Source of the DNA: Hyaloperonospora brassicae
Taxonomy: Eukaryota > Oomycota > Peronosporomycetes > Peronosporales > Peronosporaceae
Reading direction: 5' to 3'
NCBI GenBank assembly: GCA_947650285.1
Contig: CANTFL010000810.1
Span: 62,001-126,000 of the forward strand
DNA length: 64,000 nucleotides
Shown here: piece after piece, positions 1 to 11,229 of the stretch
How the letters are laid out: each line of letters begins with the position of its first letter
Position numbering within the stretch: position 1 is the first letter of the stretch
Made by a program: the position numbers and the translations under genes
The notes under the pieces: generated by a model
Told to the model about the DNA's origin: nothing
What the model saw: the letters and a program-made list of their open reading frames with translations, nothing else
Database searches by the model: none

Positions 1-297
1 CACATCATTTTTGGCGGCGGTTTTTTTCGCATCGTTTCAGCTCCATGACATTACTTCACAAAGTTCTGCGAGTCAAAGAAAATCAGTCAAATTTGGGCCC
101 ATTTTACTGGGTACCGCTTGAGTGCATGACTACTGGCCGGATGCCTCTGCTACCATTTCTGTGGTACCCATCCTGCCTGCACGTCGATTGCTGTTATACG
201 CTTTTTCTGTTTGCGTACAGGCTCTGGAGGGAGATTAGGGATCGCATTCTGGACTGTGGCGACCACATTCAGGTGGCGAACAAGCCAGGATGTATGT

Positions 298-1586
298 TCA
301 ACGTCGCCTTTTACTCATGCCAGCTTGATACTCACCGAGACGCTTGTGAAGTTGAATAAGAGACAGAGGGTATAGTCCAGTAGCCGGAAGCCCTAATTTG
401 CATTGCTGGAGTTCTCAATGATGGCGCTGCGGTGTGCATAACACGAAATCTCAATGGCTGCCTGTTTAAATAGAGCTGGGTCCACCGTTCCATACATTTG
501 AAGCTGTAGACGCTCGCGTACAATTGTTTTGAAAGGCTTGAGCACGGTCACGTTAAGAGGTTGGAAGATTTGCATCGCGTTTGCAGGAATTGCGGTCATC
601 AGCATTCGATGTTCGCAGCAGAAATTCACCGACTCTATAAACCCATAACTTGGTTAAACAGATTATAAGGAATAATATAATGGTCAAACACTTTTGCTGA
701 ACTTACCAATATTCACATGCGTGGAAGAGTTGTCCAAGGTCAAAATGACTGGCTTTTGAATCCCCTGGGCTTCCAGCACGATTGAGGAGATCTCCAACCA
801 GTTCTCGAAGATCTTGGCATTGCTGAATACCTTTAGCGCACCTGTGACGCGTGCGCCGTCAATTGAGTGCGCCGCAAGCTCTGTTTTAAGAAGTCGGACT
901 CCGGGAAGGATGATGAGGGTAGGGACAGCAAAACCTGACGCACTAAGGGCCTCCACCACGTACATGTGGAAGTTCAGTCTAATCTCCTGCGTCCACATCT
1001 TTTTGGAGCCTTCGACGGCAATGACGGTGCGATTCGTAAGCTTCGGCGCAAACGAAGTCTCGCCCGTATTGAAGACCCGCGACGAGTCGATCCTACTCTC
1101 GATAAGAAGCTTGACCATCGTGTCGTAAAACACGTCTACCAACGAATTCTTCACGGCTTTTCGCACTCTCCCGATGCTCTTTGCAGTGCGTGGTTCGAGC
1201 ACCGGGTGGAGATCAAAGAAGCGCGAGTACTATCCAGACGTCAGTTGTGTCGACTGAATGAATCTTGTGCGCTTCAGCAGCAGTTCGTGGTAGATCATGA
1301 TGGCGCGCTTCATGATATCTTTGTGGGAAACAGGTAGCCCCACGCGATACATGGCGTCAATCCACTCCATAACGTGGCTCTCTAGATCTTTTGATATTGC
1401 AGGCTTCGTGTCGCGGCGCAGCCCTTCAATCAGTATCCCGCTTCGATGTTCCTTCGCCCTCTTGAAAAACGTACGTAACGGAGCAGACGACGTCCGCGCG
1501 ACCTCGGCGTACGTATCACCGTTGCGCACTCTCTATAGATCATCGATGACGCCTTACTTCTTCAAGTGCCAGCGGCGCGCCACCAT
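298..1586 (-). mobile_element. Degenerate pogo/Tigger-like transposase (CENP-B HTH + DDE)
   Basis: A decayed transposase is read on the minus strand. The ATG at 1586 is followed by a CENP-B/Tigger-type helix-turn-helix region (ISKDLESHVMEWIDAM, GLPVSHKDIMKRA) and then a DDE_1 core (TVIAVEGSKKMW, VILTLDNSSTH, IFQPLNVTVLKPFK). One reading frame from 1586 to 707 is broken by three stops, about codons 11 and 18 and just after 1230; each could be a single transition from CAA, CAG or TGG. A 72-base GT-AG intron (706-635) rejoins the frame. A one-base shift near 385 moves the tail into another frame ending at 298. The first catalytic Asp reads Gly (NTGETSF) and the third reads Asn (QPLNV); only the central Asp (LTLDNSS) remains. 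The element is therefore dead. Family assignment rests on motif recognition; I could not find terminal inverted repeats. Confidence 0.8.
635..706 (-). other. Intron inside the dead transposase
   Basis: On the minus strand the donor is GTAAGT (706-701) and the acceptor ends in TATAG (639-635). Removing these 72 bases joins the frame carrying SSTHVNI to the frame carrying SVNFCCEHRMLM, which restores the usual spacing between the second catalytic Asp and the QPL(D/N)V block. The length is typical of oomycete introns. That splicing happened in the ancestor is an inference. Confidence 0.6.
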
Positions 1587-1899
1587 CTGATATCTTCTTA
1601 TTGTTTCGTTTTTAATGGCATATAATTCTTTGCTTACTTACAATGTATTTCTTAAACGATAACGTACTTCACACACAACGAATTCTGCATTAAAACGGTT
1701 CAAAATTCATCTGCCAATCTAATCAATTTGATGTGGAAATTCAGATCTATTTGATTAGTAATCAGCATCGTGCACTAAAGTGATACCGTTCACAAAACTG
1801 GTCGTCTACCTTATCGAGATAGAAAAGGTTTGAGGGAAAGGGTTTGAGGTATATTCGGGTACGCATAAGACCCACTATATACGGCTTTTGTTAACCACT

Positions 1900-2000
1900 C
1901 TCCAACAATGTGTAATCCTACCGCCTCTGCGCAGTTTTCGATCCACGTACCTCCCGGCCCTGGTTATAGTGCTTGACCACTCGACCACCGGGGTCGGTGT
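1900..2000 (-). repeat. tRNA-derived SINE-like fragment
   Basis: On the minus strand an A-box-like TGGTCGAGTGG (1987-1977) is followed 32 bases later by a B-box-like GGATCGAAAAC (1944-1934). The stretch begins CACCGACCCCGGTGG. The spacing suits an RNA polymerase III type-2 promoter. The ends do not pair into a proper acceptor stem and the T-arm is poor, so a functional tRNA is unlikely. tRNA-derived SINEs are known from Phytophthora; placing this fragment among them is an inference. Confidence 0.4.
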
Positions 2001-4137
2001 TTTTTTATTTGTATCAATAAAAGTTGCACATTTACATTCCAGCTTGCAACCAACTTCATTAGCAGTCTGATCACTCCTTCAAAAATACGTTTCTATAGGG
2101 TAAGAGACCACGAAGGACTTCGGTTCGTTCGGTCCCAGTGGGTTTATCTGCGATGGGCATCGAATCATCAATCTTCCACTTTCGCCTCGTCTTTGTTTTA
2201 TTAATTTCTCTTCATACAATCCTCTCTAGTCAGCATTGACGTATCAGTTCCACCCAAATTGATAAGTATTAAGCAACTACCTGATTGCATCATAAATTTG
2301 GATGCGCGGCTGTAATTACACCCCAATATGCGGTACAGTGATCATTTCAGGTCAAATCATGAACAGTCCACGTGTGGTTAAGATAAATCTACACGAGCGC
2401 GCGATGTCTCCACCTCTTCTGACTTCACCAAATGATTAAGGGGTGTAGCGAACGCACATACTTAGGCTTCAGGACGGCCAGTCTAAGGCCAAAGTACCCT
2501 GGAAAATATAGCTCGACATGAGCTGAGCTCGATAAGCATGCTGGCAAAGACGTCAACCTAAGAAGCATGAATCGTTGAGGAAGTGGATGGGGGACGAACG
2601 GATTCACGTTATTGACCATGTAGGTGGTAGAAGTTTTAAATAACAGAATCTAAACTTGAAGTATAGAAAATCTGGTGCCACATTGCTTAAATGTCTGATC
2701 AATATCACAGTGACCGAGCCGCGGCCGCGGCGGCGTCAGGACTTATCATGACAAAATTTTCATAGCGCGAATAGCCTCTGGTATCTCTCAGGCAACTGGA
2801 ATCCCACATCCTTTTTATAAGGACCGTCGCATAGGGTTTTATTTCTTTTTGAACAGATTAGTATAGTATCATAGGCTGTCTAGTATATGTTCCAGTCCAA
2901 CGACATGTTACGGCTCCCTTCGTCTAGGGCCTACACATACCTTACCATCTGTGACTACCGTGCTCCACGACGGTTGTAAATTACGGGTACAATGTGTACG
3001 AGTCAGTTCAAATAGCCTCTACTATTGTTGCTCGAGATAAGTGCTTCTATAAAAACTCTTCCTCGCTGGTAACACGGTAAACAAGCGGCACCATTCAAAT
3101 TACGTTATCGCACAATATTTGCAGGACATTGGGTTGGTCGGTAAATTTGAACCGGTGACAGTTGAACGGTAAATTCCTTACAAGGCACCAGGACGAAATC
3201 TCTATTCTCCATAAATGATCATCGCGATGCTAGCAGAGAAAACGATAACTACAAGCGATACCGCGCTCGTCAAAGTGTGGCGCTCAACGTTCAGGCAGCT
3301 ATCTGCGGAGGCGTACAGAGCAGTGTCAATTCGCTCCGAGGCACTGCTTACATATTTCTGCAGCTAACAGTGCGTCAACAGTACGTGTTCGTCATAATTG
3401 TTCGAGCAAGTCTTCAGCCATCCCACGACAGTATTTCGCAATTCAGAAAAATTGGCGGCTTCACATTTAGATCAAGCTGCTGGCAGCAAATTATGCTGTT
3501 ACAATGTTCGGTGGCTGGATCACTTACCGGTAAATGTGAGTATATGTATGCCTCGCACCAATAAATTTTAAGATTTCGAATTGAGAAGACCTCCTTCCAT
3601 CGGAACCCGCTAAAATTCGGCAGCTAGAATCCGGGAGCTTCTTTTCTATACCTCGGCTTTTACGTGTGACGCAATTGTATATAAGAAGCTCTGTATCCAT
3701 TACAGCGGCTCAGAATGAGCACAACGACATCCGGAACAGATGTCGTTGTATGGTGGAGCGGAGATTGCAAATTCATCAATGCCACGTAGGCTTTCCAGTG
3801 GCGCACACACGACCGAAAATACATCCGCTACTTCGTATTCGTGCATATTGTTCTCTTCACCTTGTATAATCCTTCGACAGGCGGTGCAACCTTATGGGTG
3901 TACTTAGGTAGATGATAAGCTTAATCTTGTTTGATTGTTGTTGGGCGGTCAGACGCGTCGACATCTTCGATCAACCGAGTTGATCTTTAGTTGCGCTATG
4001 AATAGCCGTTCCGATATCCGCTGAGATAGCCTTGTCTAAATGTTGATAGTTGCTCCAATCCCTACTCGAAAGACTTGAGATGTTCCAAGATCTTGTATTT
4101 GTTCTTCCCCGTTTTACTACTTTCAAAAGGATTGAAA
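2001..4137. other. AT-rich stretch without recognisable gene
   Basis: Only short open frames occur and none resembles a known protein. A short GC-rich patch (GCCGCGGCCGCGGCGGCG, near 2719-2737) stands out from the surrounding AT-rich sequence. I see no RNA gene or repeat here. Confidence 0.6.
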
Positions 4138-4830
4138 GTTGTCGTGATATGGTGGCGATCGCAAGGTTCGTGTGAACCAACTCTCCGCTGGCACCCAGAC
4201 GATGGACTGTAGGAGAGGTACCATATTTTCGTGCGAAATGCCATCTTCCTCACATTCTGTACATGTGGGTAGGTCGGGCTGCACCCTTCCGGTTGGACCC
4301 ATGTCGATGGAAAACTTGACCATATTGTGATGGGTGGGGGTGGCCGTGTGACAGTTTTCATTTGACCACGGGTATACTTGTAGGGTGATTTATATGAGTC
4401 ACCTCGATCTCGACGAGATCGCCTTGTCCAATACGCAGATACTTGATCCGTTTGACCTTCACAACATTTGACGCGTCTCGTCGACTTGCACCTCGTCTTA
4501 TACAGTGTTACTGCGTCCGATTGCAGTTGGGGATCTTGTGAGTTCTTGGTCTATGGTCAAACACTCCGGGGTTGTCACTTGATTAAAGTATGCGACTTTT
4601 TACGACGTCGGGTGGCCAGTAACCCAACCCGGAGGAGAAGTCGACACGTGTATTTATACAAAAATTGAAGTATATCGAACGTTAATAAATCAACGACAAA
4701 CCTTCACTAGTATTACCAGAGACGAATAGGTCTGCTGCAGTGTATCATCTTTCGGTGCTGATCGTCTCCTTGCACGAAGTGGCCCAATTCGTGTACTCTT
4801 ATGATCGCACAGTGAATTGCTGACGATAAT
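4138..4830 (+). repeat. Diverged repeat, copy 1 (offset ~1,783 bp)
   Basis: This segment aligns colinearly with 5922-6600. Shared anchors are GATCGCCTTGTCCAA (4417 and 6200), CACTTGATT...AAGTATGC (4576 and 6359) and GATCGTCTCCTTG (4760 and 6541), giving offsets of 1,783, 1,783 and 1,781. Other shared blocks are GTGGCGAT near the start and the TACGACGTCG/TATGACGTCG plus TCGACACGT group. The copies are strongly diverged with small indels. They could be two old LTRs, two insertions of one family, or an ancient tandem duplication. No TG..CA ends or target duplication were found. Confidence 0.65.
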
Positions 4831-4861
4831 CGCTCCTTAACATACCTCACTTTTACTACTC

Positions 4862-5064
4862 TTATGATCGCGGATCGCGAACACATCAATCTGATAGATC
4901 GCTATCTCCTCCCAGATCGCGATCGCGCCCTTGATTGCGATCTGCCTCCTGATCGCGAGCGCATCGTTTATCGCAAATTGCGTGATGTGGTACACACTAA
5001 TCCGATTGATCGCTAGCTTTTCCCTGACCATTATCGCGATCGCTAGCGGCGTAGTATACTCTCT
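4862..5064. repeat. GATCGC-rich tract
   Basis: About ten copies of GATCGC or a one-base variant occur within 200 bases, some as the palindromic GATCGCGATCGC. On the minus strand the tract is open and encodes a repetitive peptide full of AIAI/LAI units. A weaker relative follows copy 2 (about 6660-6790: GATCTC, TTCGCGACC, GATCGCGATC), so the tract probably belongs to the repeated unit. I do not think the peptide is a real protein. Confidence 0.5.
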
Positions 5065-5921
5065 TTTCATATACATCGCCCCTCAAACCGAATGAAGTTC
5101 ATCGTAAATTATCCACTGAAGCATGATCAGTTCCTTCGTTTCAATATTGCTCGATCATTGAATTACATTGTTTGGCTTTGCATTATTTTAATCAGTAGAA
5201 AACATGTGCTGATGCGTCTTGAAAGTATCTCAGTAGAAGCTTTTGATAAACGTGGGGCAAAATTTTGCGCGATAAAGGAAGACTACCCGCGTCTTTTGAT
5301 GTAAAGCAATATGTTAGATGTTAACCGAACAAACGTTGAACTTTGCGATCAGGATTATTTGTCGGTCAGGTTGCGTGACCTCGATCGCAGAATCGGATCG
5401 CGTACCCTGAATCGAACACCATATCGCGTGGATGTGCCAAGTAGTTCCGATCCCATAACTATAATCGCGCATGGTGGGGTCCAAATATGCTCATCACTCT
5501 AATTTTGGGACCTTTATTTTTACAGGCACGAAATGCGTGTCGTAAATGTCCCCGGCAGTTGGTACTCGCCCCTCTCATGACATATAATTAGCCAATCGTT
5601 TCGGCCTCATCTCTACCAGAACTTTCCATGATTGTTTGCCTAAGGTTAAACGTGAAATTGACTTCACCGCATTAGATTGTGAGACTACATGTGTTTCTGG
5701 TAATACCAAAATAGAGCTTGAAATCTATTGAACGCTACCTTATACATATTTGCATGAAGACTAATATGTTTATAAGCTACAAATACAATAGGTGTCAGTA
5801 AGCATTCTTTCATGCTCTCATTTATTGCGAAGTGAGCAGTCCCAGAGACTTGAAATTCGCGGGGTAGTTTCGTAAGTATGTTTAGTGAAGCATGTGCATA
5901 TAATCTTAAGTATATGTGTGT

Positions 5922-6600
5922 TGAGGTTGTGATGTAGTGGCGATTGCTAGTTTAAGGAGTCGATCTCAACTCTCCAATAGCGTTTGCAACGACTGAATAA
6001 CAAATGGGGTACTCCGATTTCGTGCTGGAAACTTCGCTCACCTTGTGTCCCATCAGTATAACGGGTTGCTCTCTTCCAGGGTGCCTTCCTGTAAATGCCG
6101 AACTTAACCGTGGTTGGGATTGGGGATGTCTCGTGAAAGCCTTCACAAGATTTCGTATGCGTAGGTGGGTCGCTACAGTTGTTGCCCTGATCCGGTACAG
6201 ATCGCCTTGTCCAACGGTGATGCTTGCCTCGAGAGCCTTCTGGCCACTTGAGCCGTCTCGAGATCTTGCACCCGTTGCCTTTTCTACTTTGCCGTTCAAT
6301 CGCACTTGGGTTTTTGCTTTGAAATTCCTCTATCCCTTTACAAGCAATCCAGAGATACCACTTGATTTAAGTATGCATTTTTTATGACGTCGAGTGGCCA
6401 ACGTGAAGAAAAAATCGACACGTTTGTATATAAGCAAATTGAATTCTGGTCATTGTTAATTTGTCAAAACCAAAAACCTACGTATCACTAGGCTTATCTG
6501 TATCACGAACATCCGGGACCACGCGTCTTTCTTTCTAGAAGATCGTCTCCTTGTACCTATGTGGAACACACCAAGTACGCCCTCTCTTGAAACTTGGCGT
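5922..6600 (+). repeat. Diverged repeat, copy 2 (offset ~1,783 bp)
   Basis: This is the second copy of the repeat at 4138-4830, in the same orientation. It holds TCGACACGTTTGTATATAAG, matching TCGACACGTGTATTTATAC in copy 1, so a TATA-like motif lies at the same place in both copies. That is compatible with an LTR or promoter-bearing repeat. Open frames of 117 and 127 codons cross it on opposite strands, but neither is recognisable nor conserved between the copies. Confidence 0.65.
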
Positions 6601-7855
6601 GGCCCACATTCAGGTTGTATCTAGCTGGCTCTGGTCTCCCGGGATTTATGTTGAGATTACGATCTCCTGTTGGGTTCGCGACCTCTGGTCGGGATCGCGA
6701 TCTCGTTTTGAATTATTCCAGATTATGTGATCATTCTAGTGTAAACCACATTTCCCATCCTTGTCACCAGCGATCTCACGATCTGTTACGTTTGATCACA
6801 CAATAGTGAGCCACCCATCCAAGCTCTTATTCTCCTATCAGAGCTACTTTCGAACTCAGCTGAAGCTAGCGGTCTGCGCGTTCCCAAGCTTAACCTAACG
6901 GTCAAATTTCCTGATCACTTGCCACAAAGTAGCAATCATTAATTGTTGAGGCACCGTAACCATTACGTTGGGCACCAGGCGAACAAATAAAGGAGGGCTT
7001 AAACCGATTTGAGCTCATAAAATTCATTCTGACTCTCTGTCACTGTCATAACCAAGTATATGATTGTTCTCGTGGTCTTAGTTTCAGTCTATACCCTCAA
7101 ACTACAGAAGGATAGAATGAAAGAACGATGCAATATTATTTAACTTTTCACCGCGAACGATCCATATCGATCTGCCTTGCAAAAGGCACCCAGCCAATGC
7201 ACGATGAAAAGGTGAATCTCACATGATTCGATCGTAATATTACATGTATCTTGATCTTCAAATTGCTTGCTGCGTTTACTATTTTATATGACGATATCTC
7301 AAAGCCGTACATAATTCCTGTTACAGGTTTCCGTCGTTCGTAAGCTTTTATCAGAATTATTGAGTATTTTGGTGCTTGAATATTTTACGCAACATTAACT
7401 GGAATGGACATCGGTGTGTGTATCTTATATGCAATTCAACTTAATCTCGCGTGAATGATAGTCCACCATTTTTTACTAGAGAAAGTATTTGGCAACATGC
7501 TAGCAATGATTGGATTCTAATTTAATAAAATGGGAACTAGGTGCCAGCACAACTTTACTGCGATTGCTTGTTGAATTGAATTATCTTTGATCGAGTAATG
7601 TTTATCTATATATCCAAATCGATGGAGGTTTCAAAAGTACCTAATCGTAGTCTCTCGACTAGTAAATTTTGATCATAAGCTATCAAGCATGTAACATCTA
7701 CCGTGCAACTACAAATCTTGTAAGCCCGACAGTATATCCCCGGACGCGTATCGTTAGTTAAGATAGCTGAGAACACCACTGACTTGGAAACCAATTCGAA
7801 TTTCTCATGCCGTTTACAAGTTGTAGCGAGATGGCCCACCTATTGGCCTAAAAAC
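6601..7855. other. AT-rich stretch without recognisable gene
   Basis: No gene is seen. A minus-strand frame near 7810-7860 reads GHLATTCK after a stop, weakly like the end of a retroelement CCHC zinc knuckle. The preceding cysteines are missing, so this is not called. Confidence 0.5.
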
Positions 7856-7907
7856 ATGCTGTCGTCGGGTACGTTCCGAAAGGTTCAAAAATACCCGACG
7901 ACAGCAT
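7856..7907. repeat. Perfect 16-bp inverted repeat (hairpin)
   Basis: ATGCTGTCGTCGGGTA (7856-7871) is the exact reverse complement of TACCCGACGACAGCAT (7892-7907), with a 20-base loop. The GC-rich arms stand out in AT-rich surroundings. Perfect arms in otherwise decayed DNA suggest a recent origin, for example terminal repeats of a tiny MITE or a snap-back insertion. No target duplication is obvious. Confidence 0.8.
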
Positions 7908-8399
7908 TTGGTCTTTCCCAGATAAACTATAATGTGCGATGATGATAACATCAACATCCGAATCAATAATTCTATTCACACAATTTTTAAAATGCTAAAT
8001 TGAGCTGCCGAATTAACCCAATTTACCTCTCATTATTTTGCATTTAAATGTCACATTTTTCTACCTTGTAGATCTATTTGATGCATTTGTTGAAACTTCA
8101 CAGCAAAACGATACATTCGCAATTGCAAGCGTCAATGGCCGAAGCGACATTCATACCCTATTTATTTGTCGATGCATGAGATAAAATTTATGCACATCAC
8201 AATGATCGTCGGAATAAGAAAACAGGTGTCTGTCTTAACAGGCAGTGCTTGATCGAAAAAAGCATGGACTTGGGCTCCCAATTCCCCGTAGCTTTAACTG
8301 TAGTACCCTTTGATATGTGGAAGATACACTTTTACTATTATAAAAAGTAGACAAGCTTATTTCTTGTATGCTCCATATGTTATAAAGATACATTATTTA

Positions 8400-8800
8400 G
8401 AAGCATCACGCAAAAGCGAAGCAACGACAGGCATCTTCAATGATCTGATAGGTCTACATATCAACGACTGGTGTAACGTGAGTTCCTGTAGCGCAATACA
8501 ACATGTAAAAACTGAGATAATAATCGGCATCTCGAGAATAATGTAAGTTATCGAGTATCTTTATAGAGGATCAGCAATAGCCTATCGTGTTAACAAAGAA
8601 AGGCCAACATCAATAAACGTTGATATATACAAACGGTGGACCATGCATGTAATTGAGTAGATTAAAGAACAAAATCGAGATCTGTACCCAACCACACAAT
8701 CTGTTTTATACAATCGACTTTGACTGCAGCCCGAACAAGGTTGAGGTACTGGTTTCGACAAATTAAACAAACGAAGCAGACATTGCTTCAGGTGCATTAC
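8400..8800 (+). pseudogene. Possible Ty1/copia RNase H tail relic
   Basis: A frame at about 8570-8700 reads SAIAYRVNKERPTSINVDIY then RWTMHVIE, stop, IKEQN. This resembles the copia RNase H tail, where SAI...AKHIDI..H.VRE is followed by a short strand. The frame just before (8310-8545) could cover the earlier RNase H part but is weak. Stops interrupt it. Assignment is tentative and rests on spacing and a few conserved positions. Confidence 0.3.
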
Positions 8801-8979
8801 TACGTAGGATGTATGCCGCAATAATAATCTATATTATTGCACAAATTGGCTAAATACTAGGTCAAACATTCGTCGAAAACAAAATTGTGCCTATCGTAAA
8901 ATTTAGCCCAGCATCATCGACTCGAGTGGCAAAAAAGCGCTGGCGATACTATTTGTTGTAGTTGTAAATTGATAGCTCA

Positions 8980-9055
8980 CTTGAAGTTCGTTCGGCAACG
9001 ATGCACGTGACACCATGCTTGAAGTTTGTTTGGCGATGAAGCATATGATACCATA
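8980..9055. repeat. Two-unit 38-bp tandem repeat differing mostly by transitions
   Basis: Unit 1 is 8980-9017 and unit 2 is 9018-9055; both begin CTTGAAGTT. They differ at 9 of 38 positions, of which 8 are C/T or G/A changes. Several are CG in unit 1 and TG or CA in unit 2, as expected from deamination of methylated cytosine or a similar process. Confidence 0.75.
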
Positions 9056-10827
9056 TTTAAAATGTTGTAGAATATTACAGCTTTGCGTGAATAAAGTTGC
9101 CGTTTCATGTTGCGCTTCCTGGCAGCTACATTGAAGCATGTACTATTAAAGTTACACAAATTTGTGGTGTGGCGAGGAATCAAGAATTTTAACTTATCAT
9201 GTATTCCAGACTCCAAAAATGGCGAGAATGTTTTTGAGGAGCCTCCGCTCAAAAGTTGTGGGGTTCAAACAGCTTCTTTTTTACATGAATATACAATATA
9301 TAATTCAAAGTGATATCATATAATTATAATTTGGCAGGAAATAATCGATAAGCGATTGGTCACCGTATGCCACGTCATCAGCGATCGAATATATTATGTA
9401 TATTTTTGTTACGGTATTCAAAACCGGTTATAACGAGAACATGAAGCATGTATTTTCTGATTGATAACAAAGCTCTCCATATAATCACATGACAAAAATG
9501 TCCTAGTCGGGTCGATCATGCCCTAAATTGTGTGATGCGATTCTATATGTTCTCGGTTCATTTTAATGCTTGAGGATCAGAATTGTTTTTAAGGTCCACG
9601 AAAGTGAGCAGGCAACGTGAGAGCCAATCGTTATCAATTCAATGCTTATACATAATGCTAGTTACTTGAGCTTAATGGATCAAATTTGCAATACTGAAGA
9701 TTTACCGAAAAAACTATATATATAATCTGATTGCGAAAGTAAATGCTATAAATCATATCATATATATAAATTAATCATACACCACAAGTCGATTCCGTAT
9801 AGAATAACAGGAACTAACGGACAAAATATCTTGCACTGAGAAAGAAAGGTGTGAGTATATTTTCGACAGCTTTGGCATATGTATAGTAGTACGCACCGAT
9901 GGATATTAAGAATTTGTGCGTTAATGCAGTGCAAAAGCAAGATTTATTGTATCATGTCGAAAAATCGATTCCGAGATGGTAGAGTAAAATTTTGGCACGC
10001 AGTACAATATTAACACGTGGTTTGCATCGCAGCATCTAACCCCAGTATTCTATTCAGGATACACCAAAAGACTTTGCTGTATCGAAATACGCCACCTTTT
10101 GGTCGCTAAATGTAGGATAGTAGTGTAGCAGTATATTCTATATCTCAGAGTACTTACATTGTAAAATATTCTATTGAAGGTTTGCTTTTGATCATACCAA
10201 CTTCAGTAATTATTATTACACGACGTGTGCTAAAGTTTCATGACCAGAAGGGTCTTTCGTTTAAACGACGAATTTTCCACTGGTCATTGGACTTTAAGGA
10301 TACAAAAACGTGGTCTACTGGGAAGCATGGATGGAAAAGGAAGCCAATATGAACAGAGATCACAATCACCTTCCGATACAGCATATAATATAATTGGGAT
10401 ACGTAAAAAGACCTTGTGAATACGCTTGATCATAAGTACGACCTAACAAAGCAATATCGCTAAAAGCGGCATAAAATTATGATGAATACTAAAGCGCGTG
10501 GAACGTAGCGTCAGCAAGGAAAGTCTGGGCGATCGATCGATATCACTCAAACATTACTCAAAATTAAGGATGGCCTAAATGTAACATAAAAAGATTATGA
10601 GGGCAATATACAAAGCTTTTGGGAAGATCTCAAGAAGACGAAAGATCATGGGTTTCTTGGCAACCTGCTGGTAGATGTTGAACGATTGTTGCAATCGGTT
10701 TACTTGATCGGTCAGCCAGACGATTAGTTGTGCAGTCGAAAGGTTCGAGACGTCTTAGAGTACATCTGTGCACAATATAGAGTTAGCTATATATCTTGGC
10801 GCTTTATCAACTTACATTTTCCAAACA
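9056..10827. other. AT-rich stretch without recognisable gene
   Basis: Open frames are short and unlike known proteins. I see no RNA gene and no clear repeat. Confidence 0.55.
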
Positions 10828-10832
10828 TATCT

Positions 10833-11224
10833 TGTAACGGGGCAACCCGTTACATGGAAATTGTCATTAAAGAAACAATGACAATAAAGAATATTTACTT
10901 GAATATTCTTTGTACAATATCACCAAAGTGGTAATATTGAAGGGTCGACCAAAGAGTCTGTTCATTGGTTGATATCTTGATGATATCAACCCACCAATCG
11001 CCGCAAGACGCGCGCAATGTGTGGTGACGAGACGTCACCATACACTCAGTTATATTAGCATAATTAAGTTGAGTCAAACAGAGAGACAGTAGTTAAAAGA
11101 CTTAATTATATTAATATAACAGTTCTGCTTTTACCTTACCTACGCTTCCTCGCTTGCCTCGGGTACGTCTGTCGGGGCACCGATACCCTTGCGTTAAGTT
11201 CACGCAAGGGTGTGGCCCGTTACA
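10833..11224. mobile_element. Solo LTR with 5-bp target site duplication
   Basis: A 392-bp segment begins TGTAACGGG (10833-10841) and ends CCCGTTACA (11216-11224), a perfect 9-bp terminal inverted repeat with canonical TG..CA ends. It is flanked directly by TATCT (10828-10832 and 11225-11229), the 5-bp duplication made by LTR-retrotransposon integration. No internal retrotransposon region or second LTR follows, so this is a solo LTR left by LTR-LTR recombination. Inside are a second CCCGTTACA at 10846-10854 that can pair with the start, a 21-bp imperfect inverted repeat (11049-11069 with 11100-11120, two mismatches), and a 10-bp hairpin ACCCTTGCGT (11185-11194 with 11202-11211) near the 3' end. 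LTR strand is not determined. Confidence 0.9.
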
Positions 11225-11229
11225 TATCT

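Noticed and set aside
1900..2000. Functional tRNA gene
   Set aside because: The acceptor stem does not pair and the B box has several mismatches; kept only as a SINE-like fragment.
4915..4930. Cyanobacterial HIP1-type GCGATCGC sites
   Set aside because: The resemblance is to the octamer only; all genes are oomycete-like.
7856..7907. Bacterial-type intrinsic terminator
   Set aside because: There is no U-tract and no upstream gene, and the DNA is eukaryotic.
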